Assembly (NCBI GenBank): GCA_040217155.1
Contig: JAVJNS010000005.1
Coordinates: forward strand, 1-64,000
Direction: 5' to 3'
Length of the DNA: 64,000 bases
From: Pelagibius sp040217155
GTDB taxonomy: Bacteria; Pseudomonadota; Alphaproteobacteria; Kiloniellales; Kiloniellaceae
Positions 44,881 through 54,015 of the stretch are shown here, piece by piece. The position numbers and the translations under genes are program-made. Each line of letters starts with the position of its first letter. The first letter of the stretch is position 1. The notes beneath the pieces were generated by a model. That model ran no database searches, was not told where the DNA came from, and saw only the letters and a program-made list of their open reading frames with translations.

Positions 44881-46011
44881 ATGCAGTTCGACCGTCGCAG
44901 TCTATTGAAGTATTCCGCCGCCGCCGGCGCCGTTGGGCTTACCGGAGGCCTTGCCGGCCCGGCCCTCGCCGCCCGCGAGAAGGAACTGAACATCCTCTGC
45001 TGGGAGGGGTACAACTCGGCCGACGTGCTCGATCCCTTCCGCAACGCCAAGGGCGCCACCATCAAGGCGGAGTCGCTGACCAACGACCCGACCATGATCA
45101 ACCGCCTGCGCGCTGGCGAGACCAACGTCTGGGACCTGATCAACGTCAACAACCCCTGGGCGCGCAAGGTCATGTACCCGGAGGGACTGATCACGCCGCT
45201 CGACCGGGCCAAGTTCGAGCCCTACTTCGAGGACATGCTGCCGGGCTTCGAGCCGCCCTACAAATGGGCCATGAGCGAAGACGGTAAGGATCTGCTTGGC
45301 ATTGCCCAGCGTTTCGGACCTTACAGCTTCGTCGTCAACACCGACAAAGTCAGTCGTGCGACCGCCGAGGACCAGGGCTGGGACCTGTGGAACGATCCAG
45401 CCAATGCCGGCAAGTACGGGGTGCTGGAATCGGACGACTGGAACGTCTTCGACATCTTCCTGATCGCCGGCGTCGACCCCTTCCGCGAACATACCGACGA
45501 GGAGTTCACGAAGTTCGACGAGGCGGCGAAACGAGTCTTCAAGGGCGCCAAGGTGGTGGGCGACATCGCCACCATGAATCAGGCTCTGGTGTCCGGCGAG
45601 ATCGACTTCCACCTGACGGGCGGCATCTATTCGGCCTCGCCTGCGCGCTTCGACGGCTACCCGAATATCCGCGGCGTGACGCCGATGAAGAGCGCCATCC
45701 CCGGCAAGGGCGGCGTGGCCTGGATCGAGATCACCTCGACGGTCAAAAACCCCCAGCTTTCGCCGCTCGCATCGGAGTTCCTGGAATACGTTCAGGACCC
45801 CGAGGTCGCGCATACCGTCGCCTTCGCCGAGGGCACCTTCAACCCGGTGACCCAGATGGGCAATCCCAAGTGCTTCGAGCTCTTCACCAAGGAGGAGCTT
45901 GATGCGATCCAGTGGGACAGCCTGGAAGAAGAGATGGCGCGCTCGGCGGAATACGATATCGTACCCGACTATGACCGGGCGCTCGACCTGATGACCGCCG
46001 CCAAGCGCTAG
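44881..46011 (+). CDS. Polyamine-type ABC transporter periplasmic binding protein (PotD/PotF family)
   Basis: A 376-residue binding protein starting at ATG 44881 with GGGAG at 44868-44872. The signal peptide has an RR motif (FDRRSLLKYSAAAGAVGLTGG), so Tat export is possible. The mature protein starts ELNILCWEGYNSADVLDPF, the standard PotD opening, where the Trp helps bind amines. It feeds the ABC transporter encoded downstream. The 155 bp to potA contains a 17-bp tandem array. The ligand may be putrescine, spermidine or a related amine. Confidence 0.9.
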   Translation: MQFDRRSLLKYSAAAGAVGLTGGLAGPALAAREKELNILCWEGYNSADVLDPFRNAKGATIKAESLTNDPTMINRLRAGETNVWDLINVNNPWARKVMYPEGLITPLDRAKFEPYFEDMLPGFEPPYKWAMSEDGKDLLGIAQRFGPYSFVVNTDKVSRATAEDQGWDLWNDPANAGKYGVLESDDWNVFDIFLIAGVDPFREHTDEEFTKFDEAAKRVFKGAKVVGDIATMNQALVSGEIDFHLTGGIYSASPARFDGYPNIRGVTPMKSAIPGKGGVAWIEITSTVKNPQLSPLASEFLEYVQDPEVAHTVAFAEGTFNPVTQMGNPKCFELFTKEELDAIQWDSLEEEMARSAEYDIVPDYDRALDLMTAAKR

Positions 46012-46072
46012 GCCCAGGCTCAGCGCATGATCCGCGAGCGGCCGCGGCCCGGCATCCCGGGCTGCGGCCCCG

Positions 46073-46157
46073 GCGCGTTCTTGAACTGGGCGCGTTCTTG
46101 AACTGGGCGCGCACTTGAACAGGGCCCGTTCTTGAACCGGGCCCGTCCCTGAAAGAG
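46073..46157. repeat. Five-unit 17-bp tandem array with GTTCttGAAC core
   Basis: Units at 46073, 46090, 46107, 46124 and 46141, each 17 bp, start from GCGCGTTCTTGAACTGG. Units 1 and 2 are identical; unit 4 changes two bases; units 3 and 5 are more worn. Units 1, 2 and 4 contain GTTC-TT-GAAC, a short dyad. The array ends 9 bp before the GTG start of potA. Confidence 0.9.
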
Positions 46158-46166
46158 TAGTTTTCC

Positions 46167-47228
46167 GTGGCCGAAACCATCCTCCGACTCTCCGGGCTGA
46201 CCAAGCGCTTCGCCAGCTTCGCGGCGGTCAAGGAAATCGACCTCGACGTCAAGGAAGGTGAATTTTTTACCATTGTCGGCCCGTCCGGATCCGGCAAGTC
46301 GACCTTGATACGCATGCTGGCCGGCCTGGAGGAACCCTCCGGCGGCGAAATCCTGCTGCGCGGCCAGCGCATGAACGAAACGCCGGCCAACCGCCGGCCG
46401 ACCTGTATGGTGTTCCAGTCGCTGGCCCTGTTCCCGCACCGCACGGTCGGCCAGAACATCGAGTTCCCGCTCAAGATGCGCGGCGTGGCACGCGAGACGC
46501 GGCGGGCGCGGGCCATGGAACTGCTGCGCCTGCTGCGGCTGCCGGAGGCCTTTTACGGCAAGCGGGTCACCCAGTGTTCGGGCGGCGAGCGTCAGCGCGT
46601 GGCGCTGGCCCGCGCCTTTGCCTATGACCCGGAGATCCTGTTCTTCGATGAGCCGCTGTCCGCCATCGACTACAAGCTGCGCAAGACACTGGAGAAGGAA
46701 CTGAAAGACATCCACAAGGAGACCGGCAAGACCTTCATGTACATCACCCACAGTCTTGAAGAGGCCATGGTGATGTCGGACCGCATCGGCGTCATGCGCG
46801 CCGGCGAGCTGGTCCAGGTCGGCACGCCGGAAGACATCTATACCCGGCCGCGCGACAAGTTCGTCTCCGAGTTCATGGGTGAAGTCAACGTGATCGACGT
46901 GTGTCGGGGCGTCAACGGCCGGGCCAGCGGCGTCGGCATCTCCGGCGACTTCCTGCTGCGCGAGGTGCCCGAGGGCTTCGAAAATGGACACCTTGTGGTG
47001 CGGCCCGAGTACCTGCGCTTCATCGATGCGCCGGATCAGGCCGAGAACCATCTGCGCGGCCGGATTTACAACGAGTACGTCTTGGGCTCGCGCATCCAGT
47101 ACCAGGTGAGGGTCGGTGAGCGCGTCTTCATCGTCGAGCGGTTGCGCCAGCAGGCTTTCCGTGGCGCGCTCGATCAGGAGGTCCTGATCGGCTGGGATGC
47201 CAAGGACTCCGTCCTGGTTATCGACTGA
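46167..47228 (+). CDS. potA: Polyamine-type ABC transporter ATPase (PotA)
   Basis: A 353-residue ATP-binding subunit starting with GTG. Walker A is GPSGSGKST (~residues 38-46), the ABC signature CSGGERQRVALARA, and Walker B ILFFDEPLSAID. A C-terminal TOBE domain (~250-350) is seen, as in the PotA/FbpC group. Its TGA overlaps the next ATG by one base (TGATG). The start directly follows the tandem array, so the array may affect its translation. Confidence 0.92.
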   Translation: MAETILRLSGLTKRFASFAAVKEIDLDVKEGEFFTIVGPSGSGKSTLIRMLAGLEEPSGGEILLRGQRMNETPANRRPTCMVFQSLALFPHRTVGQNIEFPLKMRGVARETRRARAMELLRLLRLPEAFYGKRVTQCSGGERQRVALARAFAYDPEILFFDEPLSAIDYKLRKTLEKELKDIHKETGKTFMYITHSLEEAMVMSDRIGVMRAGELVQVGTPEDIYTRPRDKFVSEFMGEVNVIDVCRGVNGRASGVGISGDFLLREVPEGFENGHLVVRPEYLRFIDAPDQAENHLRGRIYNEYVLGSRIQYQVRVGERVFIVERLRQQAFRGALDQEVLIGWDAKDSVLVID

Positions 47229-48133
47229 TGACGGCGAGCGCACCCATGGAGGCGGACGGCGGACGGGCGGCAGGATGGCGGCGGGTGTCGCTGTCGAGCG
47301 GCGCAAAATTTTCGCTGCCGGTGCTGGCATTGCTCGCCATCGGGTTCCTGGCGCCACTGATCGCCGTGGTCGCCTTCAGCTTCGCCGAGCCGCGCAGCTT
47401 CAGCGTCTTCGCCACGCCGACGCTGGAGAACTATCGGACCATCTTCGATCCCGCGAATACGGTCTACCTCTCCTTCGTCTGGTCGTTGGTATTCGCCGCG
47501 CTGTCGGTCGTGCTGCTGGCCCTGCTGTGCTACCCGGTCGCCTATGGTCTGGTCCATGTCTTCGGCCGCTGGGCGAACCTCATCACCCTGCTGCTGGTCT
47601 TCCCACTGTTCATCTCCGAGAACATCCGGCTCTTCGGCTGGGTGCTGTTCTTCATCAAGAACGGCGTACTCGACGGCACCTTGAAGAACCTCTTTGGCGT
47701 GGAACTGCAGTCCATACTGTTCACGCCACCGGTCATCGTCTTCGGCATGGTCTACGTCTACCTGCCCTTCATGCTGTTCCCCATGGTGCTCGGGCTGTCC
47801 ATGGTGCCCCGCGAGGTCGTGGAGGCAGCCGGCGACCTCGGCGCCTCACGCCTGCAGACCTTCCGCGAGGTCGAACTGCCGCTCGCCATGCCGGGCTTCA
47901 TCATCGGCGGGCTGCTGACCTTCGTGCTGGCGGTCGGCGCCGTCGCCGAATCCAAGGTACTTGGCGGCCAATCGGTGATCGTCATCACCCACGACATCGA
48001 GATCGCCTTCACCTACGCCCAGAACTGGCCGCTGGGCGCGGCGCTCTCGGTGCTGCTGATGGCGGTGGTCGGCACACTGGTGCTGCTGGTCCTGCGCTAC
48101 CTCGACCTTGACCGCATCCTGGGGCGACGCTGA
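47228..48133 (+). CDS. potB: ABC transporter permease (PotB type)
   Basis: A 301-residue inner-membrane permease with six hydrophobic helices. The EAA loop that contacts the ATPase is present as EVVEAAGDLGASRLQTFREVELPLAMPG. N-terminal 25 residues are polar, then helix 1 (LPVLALLAIGFLAPLIAVVAF). It overlaps both neighbours by one base, so the three downstream subunits are translationally coupled. Confidence 0.9.
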   Translation: MTASAPMEADGGRAAGWRRVSLSSGAKFSLPVLALLAIGFLAPLIAVVAFSFAEPRSFSVFATPTLENYRTIFDPANTVYLSFVWSLVFAALSVVLLALLCYPVAYGLVHVFGRWANLITLLLVFPLFISENIRLFGWVLFFIKNGVLDGTLKNLFGVELQSILFTPPVIVFGMVYVYLPFMLFPMVLGLSMVPREVVEAAGDLGASRLQTFREVELPLAMPGFIIGGLLTFVLAVGAVAESKVLGGQSVIVITHDIEIAFTYAQNWPLGAALSVLLMAVVGTLVLLVLRYLDLDRILGRR

Positions 48134-48942
48134 TGGCCAATTTCACAAAATCGCGCGCCAATGGCTGGATCGGGGGATGGACCCTGTTGGTCATCGTCTT
48201 CCTGTACCTTCCAGTCGTCTGCGGCGTGCTCGCCTCACTGTCGCAGTCGCGCTACTTCGGCTTTCCCATTGCCCGCTGGTCGACGCGCTGGTGGGAGCGC
48301 ACGCTGGATTCGATCGAGATCGGGATCCTGATCCAGACCTCGGTCATGATCGCCCTCATGGTAACGGCGGTCTCGGTAGTGCTGGCCTTCATGGGCGCTC
48401 TGGCCTTCGCGCGCTACGACTGGCGCGGCCGCAAGGTGTTCCAGCGCATGGTGCTGCTGCCGATCTTCTTTCCCCAGGCGGTGCTCGGCCTGGCCTTGCT
48501 GCTGTGGTTCAACACCTTGGGGCTGCCGCTCTCGTGGAAGACCGCGGTTTTCGCCCATCTGGTGTGGATCGTGCCCATCGTCACCCTGATCATCTCGATC
48601 CAGGTCTACAGCTTCGACCCGGCGCTCGAGGAGGCCGCGCTCGACCTGGGCGCGACGCGCTGGCAGGTGCTGCGCGAGGTGACCCTGCCCGTCCTCGGGC
48701 CCGGCATTTTCTCGGGTGCCCTCTTCGCCTTCCTGCTGTCCTGGGGCAACTTCCCGCTCTCCCTCTACACCACCGGCGCGGATTCGACGGTGCCCGAGTA
48801 TCTCTACGCCAAGATGGTGGCGGGCTACACGCCGGGCGTTCCGACCCTCGGGGCTTTGACGACCGGCGGCGCAGCCGTCATCCTGCTGGTCGGTTACCTG
48901 TCCTGGATCTTCCTGCGGCGCGCGCAAGGAGGCGGCCGATGA
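48133..48942 (+). CDS. potC: ABC transporter permease (PotC type)
   Basis: A 269-residue second permease with six helices and the EAA motif EEAALDLGATRWQVLREVTLPVLGPG. Starts at the TGATG junction with the preceding permease; its own stop overlaps the oxygenase start (ATGA). The MANFTKSRANGWIGGWTLL N-terminus and position match PotC/PotI-type subunits. Confidence 0.9.
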   Translation: MANFTKSRANGWIGGWTLLVIVFLYLPVVCGVLASLSQSRYFGFPIARWSTRWWERTLDSIEIGILIQTSVMIALMVTAVSVVLAFMGALAFARYDWRGRKVFQRMVLLPIFFPQAVLGLALLLWFNTLGLPLSWKTAVFAHLVWIVPIVTLIISIQVYSFDPALEEAALDLGATRWQVLREVTLPVLGPGIFSGALFAFLLSWGNFPLSLYTTGADSTVPEYLYAKMVAGYTPGVPTLGALTTGGAAVILLVGYLSWIFLRRAQGGGR

Positions 48943-49970
48943 ATCCTGCCGTCGAACTGGAAAAAGGCCTGCGCGGCGAAAGGGTCGCCCTGAAGGAGAT
49001 CCCGATCATCGACTTCGGACCCTTCCTGACCGGCGATCTCACCGAGCGCCGCGAAGTCGCCGAGGCAATCGGCGCCGCCTGCCGCAACATCGGCTTCTTC
49101 TACCTCGCCAACCACGGCATTTCCGAGGCCCTGGTCGCGCGCAGCTTCGCCGAAGCCAAGCGCTTCTTCGAGCGGCCGATGGAAGAGAAGCTGGCCATCG
49201 ACATCGAGAAGTCGCCCTGCCATCGCGGCTACTTCAAAATGGGCGGCGAGAACCTCGACCCGGCCAAGCAGAAAACGGGCGGCGATCTCAAGGAAGGCAT
49301 CAAGATCGGCCGCGACCTGGGCGCCGACCACCCGCTGGTGCGCGCCGGCACGCCGCTGCACGGCCCCAACCTCTGGCCCCTCGACCTGCCCGGCTGGCAG
49401 GGCGCCATGCAGTCCTACTTCGATGCCCTGACCGGCCTCGGCAAGCAGATCATGCACGCCTTCGCCCTGACCCTGAACATCGACGAGTGTTTCTTCGACC
49501 GCCTGCTGACCGACCCGATGACCACCCTCGGCCCGCTGCACTATCCGCCGCAGCACGGCACGATCAGCGAGAAGCAACTGGGCGCCGGCGCCCACACCGA
49601 CTTCGGCTGCCTGACCATCCTGGCGCAGGACGCCAACGGCGGCCTGCAGGTGAAGAACGCCGCCGGGCGCTGGATCGACGCCACACCGCTCCCCGGCACC
49701 TTCGTCATCAACATCGGCGACATGATGGCGCGCTGGACCAACGATCTCTTCGCCTCGACCCAGCACCGGGTCATCAACGTCTCCGGCGCCGAGCGCTATT
49801 CCATTCCGTTCTTCTTCGATCCCAACTTCCACGCCGAGGTCGCCGCCCTGCCGAGTTGCACCGGCCCCGGCATCCCGCCGAAGTTCGCGCCGACCACCAG
49901 CGGCCAGCACCTGCTGGACAGGATCGACGCCACCTTCGACTATCATAGGGAAAAGGCGAAACACCGATGA
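48939..49970 (+). CDS. 2-oxoglutarate/Fe(II) oxygenase, isopenicillin-N-synthase family
   Basis: A 343-residue non-haem iron oxygenase starting at ATG 48939. The iron triad is H219-x-D221 (AHTDFG) and H276 (STQHRV); the 2-oxoglutarate-binding Arg is R286 (AERYSIPFF). The N-terminal DIOX-N domain starts IPIIDFGPFL. It overlaps potC by 4 bp and the next gene by 4 bp, so it belongs to the amine operon. An oxygenase acting on an imported amine or amino acid is likely; the reaction is not predictable from sequence. Confidence 0.88.
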   Translation: MNPAVELEKGLRGERVALKEIPIIDFGPFLTGDLTERREVAEAIGAACRNIGFFYLANHGISEALVARSFAEAKRFFERPMEEKLAIDIEKSPCHRGYFKMGGENLDPAKQKTGGDLKEGIKIGRDLGADHPLVRAGTPLHGPNLWPLDLPGWQGAMQSYFDALTGLGKQIMHAFALTLNIDECFFDRLLTDPMTTLGPLHYPPQHGTISEKQLGAGAHTDFGCLTILAQDANGGLQVKNAAGRWIDATPLPGTFVINIGDMMARWTNDLFASTQHRVINVSGAERYSIPFFFDPNFHAEVAALPSCTGPGIPPKFAPTTSGQHLLDRIDATFDYHREKAKHR

Positions 49971-50620
49971 CGGCGTCTTACGATTTCAGCCTCGATGCGG
50001 GCAAGGCGGCGCTGCTGGTCGTCGACCTGCAGCGCGGCTTCTGCGACCGCCAGGTCAGCGACGACTTGGGCTTCGACGGCGGCGACCATTTCTGGCGGCG
50101 CGTCGACAGCCAGGTCATTCCCAATGCCCGGCGCCTGATCGCCGCCGCGCGGGCCGCCGGCGTCGAGGTGATCTACACGGTGATCGAGGCGCTGACGGCG
50201 GACGGCCGCGACCGCAGCCTCGACCACAAGCGCTCCGACTTCCTCATTCCCAAGGGCTCGGCCGGCGGCCAGGTCCTGCCGGCCATCGCGCCGCAGGGTG
50301 ACGAGATGGTGCTGCCGAAATCCGCTTCGGGCATCTTCAACGCCACCAACATCGACTATCTCCTGCACAACCTGGGGGTCGAGCGCCTCTGCGTCTTCGG
50401 CGTCTACAGCCACCAGTGCGTCGAATCCGCGGTGCGCGACGCCGCCGACCGCGGCTACCTGGTGACTCTGGTGAGCGACGCCTGCGCCGCCAAGACGCCC
50501 GAGCAGGAAGCGGCCACGGCCGAGGGCATGGCGGCTTACGCCCGCGTCGCCGCCACCGACAGGGTGCTGAAGGAACTGCGCCCGCGGCAACGCGGCGCGG
50601 CCGGGGTCTCCGCCGCATGA
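49967..50620 (+). CDS. Cysteine hydrolase (isochorismatase superfamily)
   Basis: A 217-residue amidohydrolase with the triad Asp20 (LLVVDLQRGF), Lys118 (VLPKSASGIF) and Cys151 (YSHQCVESAVRDA). The family contains nicotinamidase, N-carbamoylsarcosine and ureidoacrylate hydrolases, all cleaving C-N bonds. A 4-bp overlap on each side locks it into the operon. It might remove an amide or carbamoyl group from the product of the oxygenase. Confidence 0.87.
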   Translation: MTASYDFSLDAGKAALLVVDLQRGFCDRQVSDDLGFDGGDHFWRRVDSQVIPNARRLIAAARAAGVEVIYTVIEALTADGRDRSLDHKRSDFLIPKGSAGGQVLPAIAPQGDEMVLPKSASGIFNATNIDYLLHNLGVERLCVFGVYSHQCVESAVRDAADRGYLVTLVSDACAAKTPEQEAATAEGMAAYARVAATDRVLKELRPRQRGAAGVSAA

Positions 50621-51357
50621 GGCGCCCGCTGGTTGGGATCACCGCCGACTTCCGCACTTACGGCAACGCCCCTTATCACGTGGTCGGCGACAAGTACGCC
50701 CGCGCGGTCTGGGAGGCCGCGGCCTGCACCCCGATCATCATTCCCGCCATGGCCGAGAGCCAGGAGGTCGACGACCTGCTGGACTCCCTGGACGGCCTGG
50801 TGTTCACCGGCAGCCCGTCCAACGTGCACCCGGCGCGCTACGGCCAGGCGCCCCATGAAAAGGCCGAGCCCTATGACGAGGCGCGCGACGCCATGGCCTT
50901 CCCGCTTATCGACGCGGCGCTGGAAAAGGGCCTGCCGACGCTGTTCATCTGCCGCGGCTTCCAGGAGGTGAACGCGGCGCTCGGCGGCACCCTGCATGCC
51001 CGCGTGCACGAGGTCGAGGGCCGCCTGGATCACCGCATGCCCAAGCATGACGACCCGGACGTGCGCTACGGCCCGCGCCACGCCATGAGCTTCACGCCGG
51101 ACGGGCACTTCGCGAAGATCGCCGGCGCCACCGAGATCGAAGTCAACTCCCTGCACGGCCAGGGCATCGACCGGCCCGCCCCCGGCCTCGAGGTCGAGGG
51201 CCTCGCCCCCGACGGCACCCCCGAAGCGATCTCCATCAAGGGCGCCAAGGGCTTCGCCCTCGGCGTCCAGTGGCACCCGGAATACAAGGCAACGCAGAAC
51301 GACTTCTCGACGAAGCTGTTCCGCGCCTTCTCCGAGGCCGTCCAGGGCAAGGACTGA
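50617..51357 (+). CDS. Gamma-glutamyl-amine hydrolase (PuuD-like)
   Basis: A 246-residue class I glutamine amidotransferase fold from ATG 50617. Nucleophile Cys112 is in FICRGFQEVN, and the catalytic His is in VQWHPEY near residue 220. PLVGITADFR at the N-terminus and GLVFTGSPSNVHPARYG are typical of PuuD. PuuD splits gamma-glutamyl-GABA in the PuuABCD putrescine pathway, so this is the strongest sign that the operon handles amines by gamma-glutamylation. The matching ligases would be the GS-like genes at 27525 or 31492. Confidence 0.88.
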   Translation: MRRPLVGITADFRTYGNAPYHVVGDKYARAVWEAAACTPIIIPAMAESQEVDDLLDSLDGLVFTGSPSNVHPARYGQAPHEKAEPYDEARDAMAFPLIDAALEKGLPTLFICRGFQEVNAALGGTLHARVHEVEGRLDHRMPKHDDPDVRYGPRHAMSFTPDGHFAKIAGATEIEVNSLHGQGIDRPAPGLEVEGLAPDGTPEAISIKGAKGFALGVQWHPEYKATQNDFSTKLFRAFSEAVQGKD

Positions 51358-51363
51358 CGCGCC

Positions 51364-52377
51364 TTAGCTCGCTTTTTCCACCTTCTGCGCGATGGCGCCG
51401 AAAACCGACTGCCCCTTAGCGTCCAGCATCTCGATGCGGACCTCGTCGCCGAATCTCAGGAAGGGCGTCTTGGGGGCGCCGTGCAGCAGGGTCTCGACGC
51501 TGCGCTGCTCGGCGATGCAGGAATAGCCGCGCCCGCCCTCGGCGATGGGTCGGCCGGGGCCGCCCCCGGCATCGCGGTTGGAGACGGTGCCGGCGCCGAC
51601 GAGGCCGCCGGCGGTCAGCCGCCGCGTGCGCGCCGCATGGGCGATCAGTGCCGGGAAGTCGAACGTCATGTCCTCGCCGGCCTCGGCGCGGCCGAAGGCT
51701 TCGCCATTGAGCTCGACACAAAGCGGCAGGTGGACCTTGCCGCCGTCCCAGGCCTTGCCCAGTTCGTCCGGCGTCACCGCCACCGGCGACTGGGCCGAAG
51801 ACGGCTTCGACTGGAAGAAGCCGAAGCCCTTGGCGAGTTCGCCGGGAATGAGGTTGCGCAGGCTGACGTCGTTCACCAGCAGGATGAGGCGGATGGCCGC
51901 CGCCGCTTCCGCGCGCGTCGCGCCCAGCGGCACGTCGTCGGTCACCACCGCGACCTCCGCCTCGAAGTCGAGGCCCCAGTCCGCGTCGGCCAGAGGGATC
52001 GGCGCGCGCGGCCCGAGGAAGGAGTCCGAGCCGCCCTGGTACATCAGCGGGTCGCTCCAGAAGCTCTCCGGCACTTCGGCGCCGCGCGCCTGGCGGACCA
52101 GCGCCACGTGGTTCACATAGGCCGAGCCGTCGGCCCAGGCATAGGCGCGCGGCAGCGGCGCCAGGCAGTGCCGGGGATCGAAGGCGAAGCTGTCCTCGCG
52201 GGCATGGTGGGACAGGAGTCTCGCCTCGTGCTCGAGCTCCGGCGCCACTGTCTCCCAGTCGTCCAGCGCCGCCTGCAGCGTGTGGGCTGACTCCGCCATG
52301 ACGGCACGTTCGAGATCCGCCCGCACCACCAGCAGGCGGCCGTCGCGCGAGCCATCGATAAGCGATGCCAGCTTCAT
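51364..52377 (-). CDS. Fumarylacetoacetate hydrolase family protein
   Basis: A 337-residue FAH-fold enzyme. The metal site shows as DFEAEVAVVTDDVP with acidic ligands, and GAGTVSNRDAGGG near the C-terminus is typical. It sits 12 bp after hmgA on the same strand and converges on the PuuD-like gene (6 bp gap). In the homogentisate route FAH cleaves fumarylacetoacetate to fumarate and acetoacetate. The length is shorter than the ~420-residue eukaryotic-type FAH, so a bacterial variant. Maleylacetoacetate isomerase is not in the window. Confidence 0.88.
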   Translation of the reverse strand: MKLASLIDGSRDGRLLVVRADLERAVMAESAHTLQAALDDWETVAPELEHEARLLSHHAREDSFAFDPRHCLAPLPRAYAWADGSAYVNHVALVRQARGAEVPESFWSDPLMYQGGSDSFLGPRAPIPLADADWGLDFEAEVAVVTDDVPLGATRAEAAAAIRLILLVNDVSLRNLIPGELAKGFGFFQSKPSSAQSPVAVTPDELGKAWDGGKVHLPLCVELNGEAFGRAEAGEDMTFDFPALIAHAARTRRLTAGGLVGAGTVSNRDAGGGPGRPIAEGGRGYSCIAEQRSVETLLHGAPKTPFLRFGDEVRIEMLDAKGQSVFGAIAQKVEKAS

Positions 52378-52389
52378 GAAATCGACATC

Positions 52390-53691
52390 TTAGGGCTGAC
52401 CGTTGAAGCGTTTCTCCAGTCCATCCCAGCACTCCTGATAGTCCACATCAAGAGTCTCCAAAGAAACAGCGAATTCAGTGATTTGCTGAGGTAATCTCGT
52501 CTCGAACATGAAAGCGAGCGTGCCGCTCTGCCGGACCGGCTTCAGATCCTCCGTCGAGGCCTTGTCGAAGGCCTGCGCGTCCGGCCCGTGCGGCAGCAGG
52601 GCGTTGTGCAGGCTCACGCCGCCGGGCAGGAAGCCGCCGGGCTTGGCGTCGTAGACGCCCTCGATGAGGCCCATGAATTCCGACATCAGATTCACATGGT
52701 ACCACGGCGGGCGGAAAGTGTTTTCCGCCACCATCCAGCGTTCCGGGAAGATCACGAAATCGATGTTGGCGGTGCCCGCCACCGCCGTCGGCGCCGTCAG
52801 CACGGTGAAGATCGAGGGATCCGGATGGTCGAAGCTGACCGCGTTCACCGGGCAGAAGCGCTTCAGGTCGTACTTGTAGGGCGCGTAGTTGCCGTGCCAG
52901 GCGACGACGTCGAGCGGCGACTGGCCGATCTCGCAGACATGGAAGCTCCCGCCCCACTTCATGGTCAGGCACGACGGCTCCTCCCGGTCCTCGTAGGCCG
53001 CGGCCGGCGCCAGGAAGTCACGCGGGTTGGCGAGGCCGTTCGACCCGATCGGCCCCAGTTCCGGCAGGGTCAGGGGCGCGCCGTAATTCTCGCAGACATA
53101 GCCCCGTGCTGTATCCTCAAGGGGTTCGGCCCGGAACTTCACGCCGCGCGGCAGGACGCAGACCTCGCCCGGCGACACCTCCAGGACGCCGAACTCGGTG
53201 GCCAGGCGCAGGCCGCCGTGCTGCGGCACCACCAGCAGCTCGCCGTCGGCGTTGACGAAGTACTCGCGCTGCATGGCCGCGGTGATCAGGTAGATGTGTG
53301 CCGCCATGCCGCATTGGCCCGCCACGTCGCCGGCGGTGGTCATGGTCCGCATACCCGACAGGAAGGTGAGCGTCTCGCCCTGCGGGATCGGTGGCGGCCC
53401 CCAGCGCAGCGGGCCCAGCGGCAGGCGGCCCCTTGCCGGGTCCGGCGCCGACACCCAGAACGGCAGATCGCGCGGCCGGTAGCGCCCCTGATGCGTCACC
53501 GAGGGGCGGAGGCGGTAGAGCCAGGCGCGTTTGTTGTCCGCCCTGGGCGCCGTGAAGGGCGTACCGCTCAACTGCTCGGCATAGAGGCCATAGGGACAGC
53601 GCTGCGGCGAATTCTGTCCTTGCGGCAGCGCGCCAGGCAGCGCCTCGCTGGCGAAGTGGTTTCCAAAACCGGTGAGATAGTCGAGCGGCAT
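52390..53691 (-). CDS. hmgA: Homogentisate 1,2-dioxygenase
   Basis: A 433-residue ring-cleaving iron enzyme from ATG 53691 (MPLDYLTGFGNHFASEALPG) with GGGAG 7 nt upstream; the longer frame upstream is not conserved. LPQGQNSPQ and PYGLYAEQLSGTPFTAPR are family blocks. The C-terminal metal site includes RPPWYHVNLMSEFMG and the final SLHNALLPHGPD. It opens homogentisate to maleylacetoacetate in tyrosine/phenylalanine degradation. It is the first of the two-gene unit hmgA-fah. Confidence 0.95.
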   Translation of the reverse strand: MPLDYLTGFGNHFASEALPGALPQGQNSPQRCPYGLYAEQLSGTPFTAPRADNKRAWLYRLRPSVTHQGRYRPRDLPFWVSAPDPARGRLPLGPLRWGPPPIPQGETLTFLSGMRTMTTAGDVAGQCGMAAHIYLITAAMQREYFVNADGELLVVPQHGGLRLATEFGVLEVSPGEVCVLPRGVKFRAEPLEDTARGYVCENYGAPLTLPELGPIGSNGLANPRDFLAPAAAYEDREEPSCLTMKWGGSFHVCEIGQSPLDVVAWHGNYAPYKYDLKRFCPVNAVSFDHPDPSIFTVLTAPTAVAGTANIDFVIFPERWMVAENTFRPPWYHVNLMSEFMGLIEGVYDAKPGGFLPGGVSLHNALLPHGPDAQAFDKASTEDLKPVRQSGTLAFMFETRLPQQITEFAVSLETLDVDYQECWDGLEKRFNGQP

Positions 53692-54015
53692 GGCAAAACT
53701 CCCTGGACTCACTGGGCCTCCCGCTGGACGCGGGCTCACATCGCGACTCCCGATGCGCGGTGGGTCCGATTCTAACGTTCTCCCGCCCGGCAGGATACCG
53801 GCTGTGACGATCTCGCTCCGCCGCCCGCCGCAGCGGCCCCTGCTACACCTTCCCATCGCCACCCGCGGAACAAGTCCGGCAACGACAGTGGGCGGTGTGG
53901 CAAGAGCGAAGAGAAGACGGAATCCGCTTCAAGCGCAATCACGCGATGTAATCAGGCACGTTAGCGCCCATATACAAACTCGGGCGCGCGCACCATCTGG
54001 GGGGACAGCATCACA

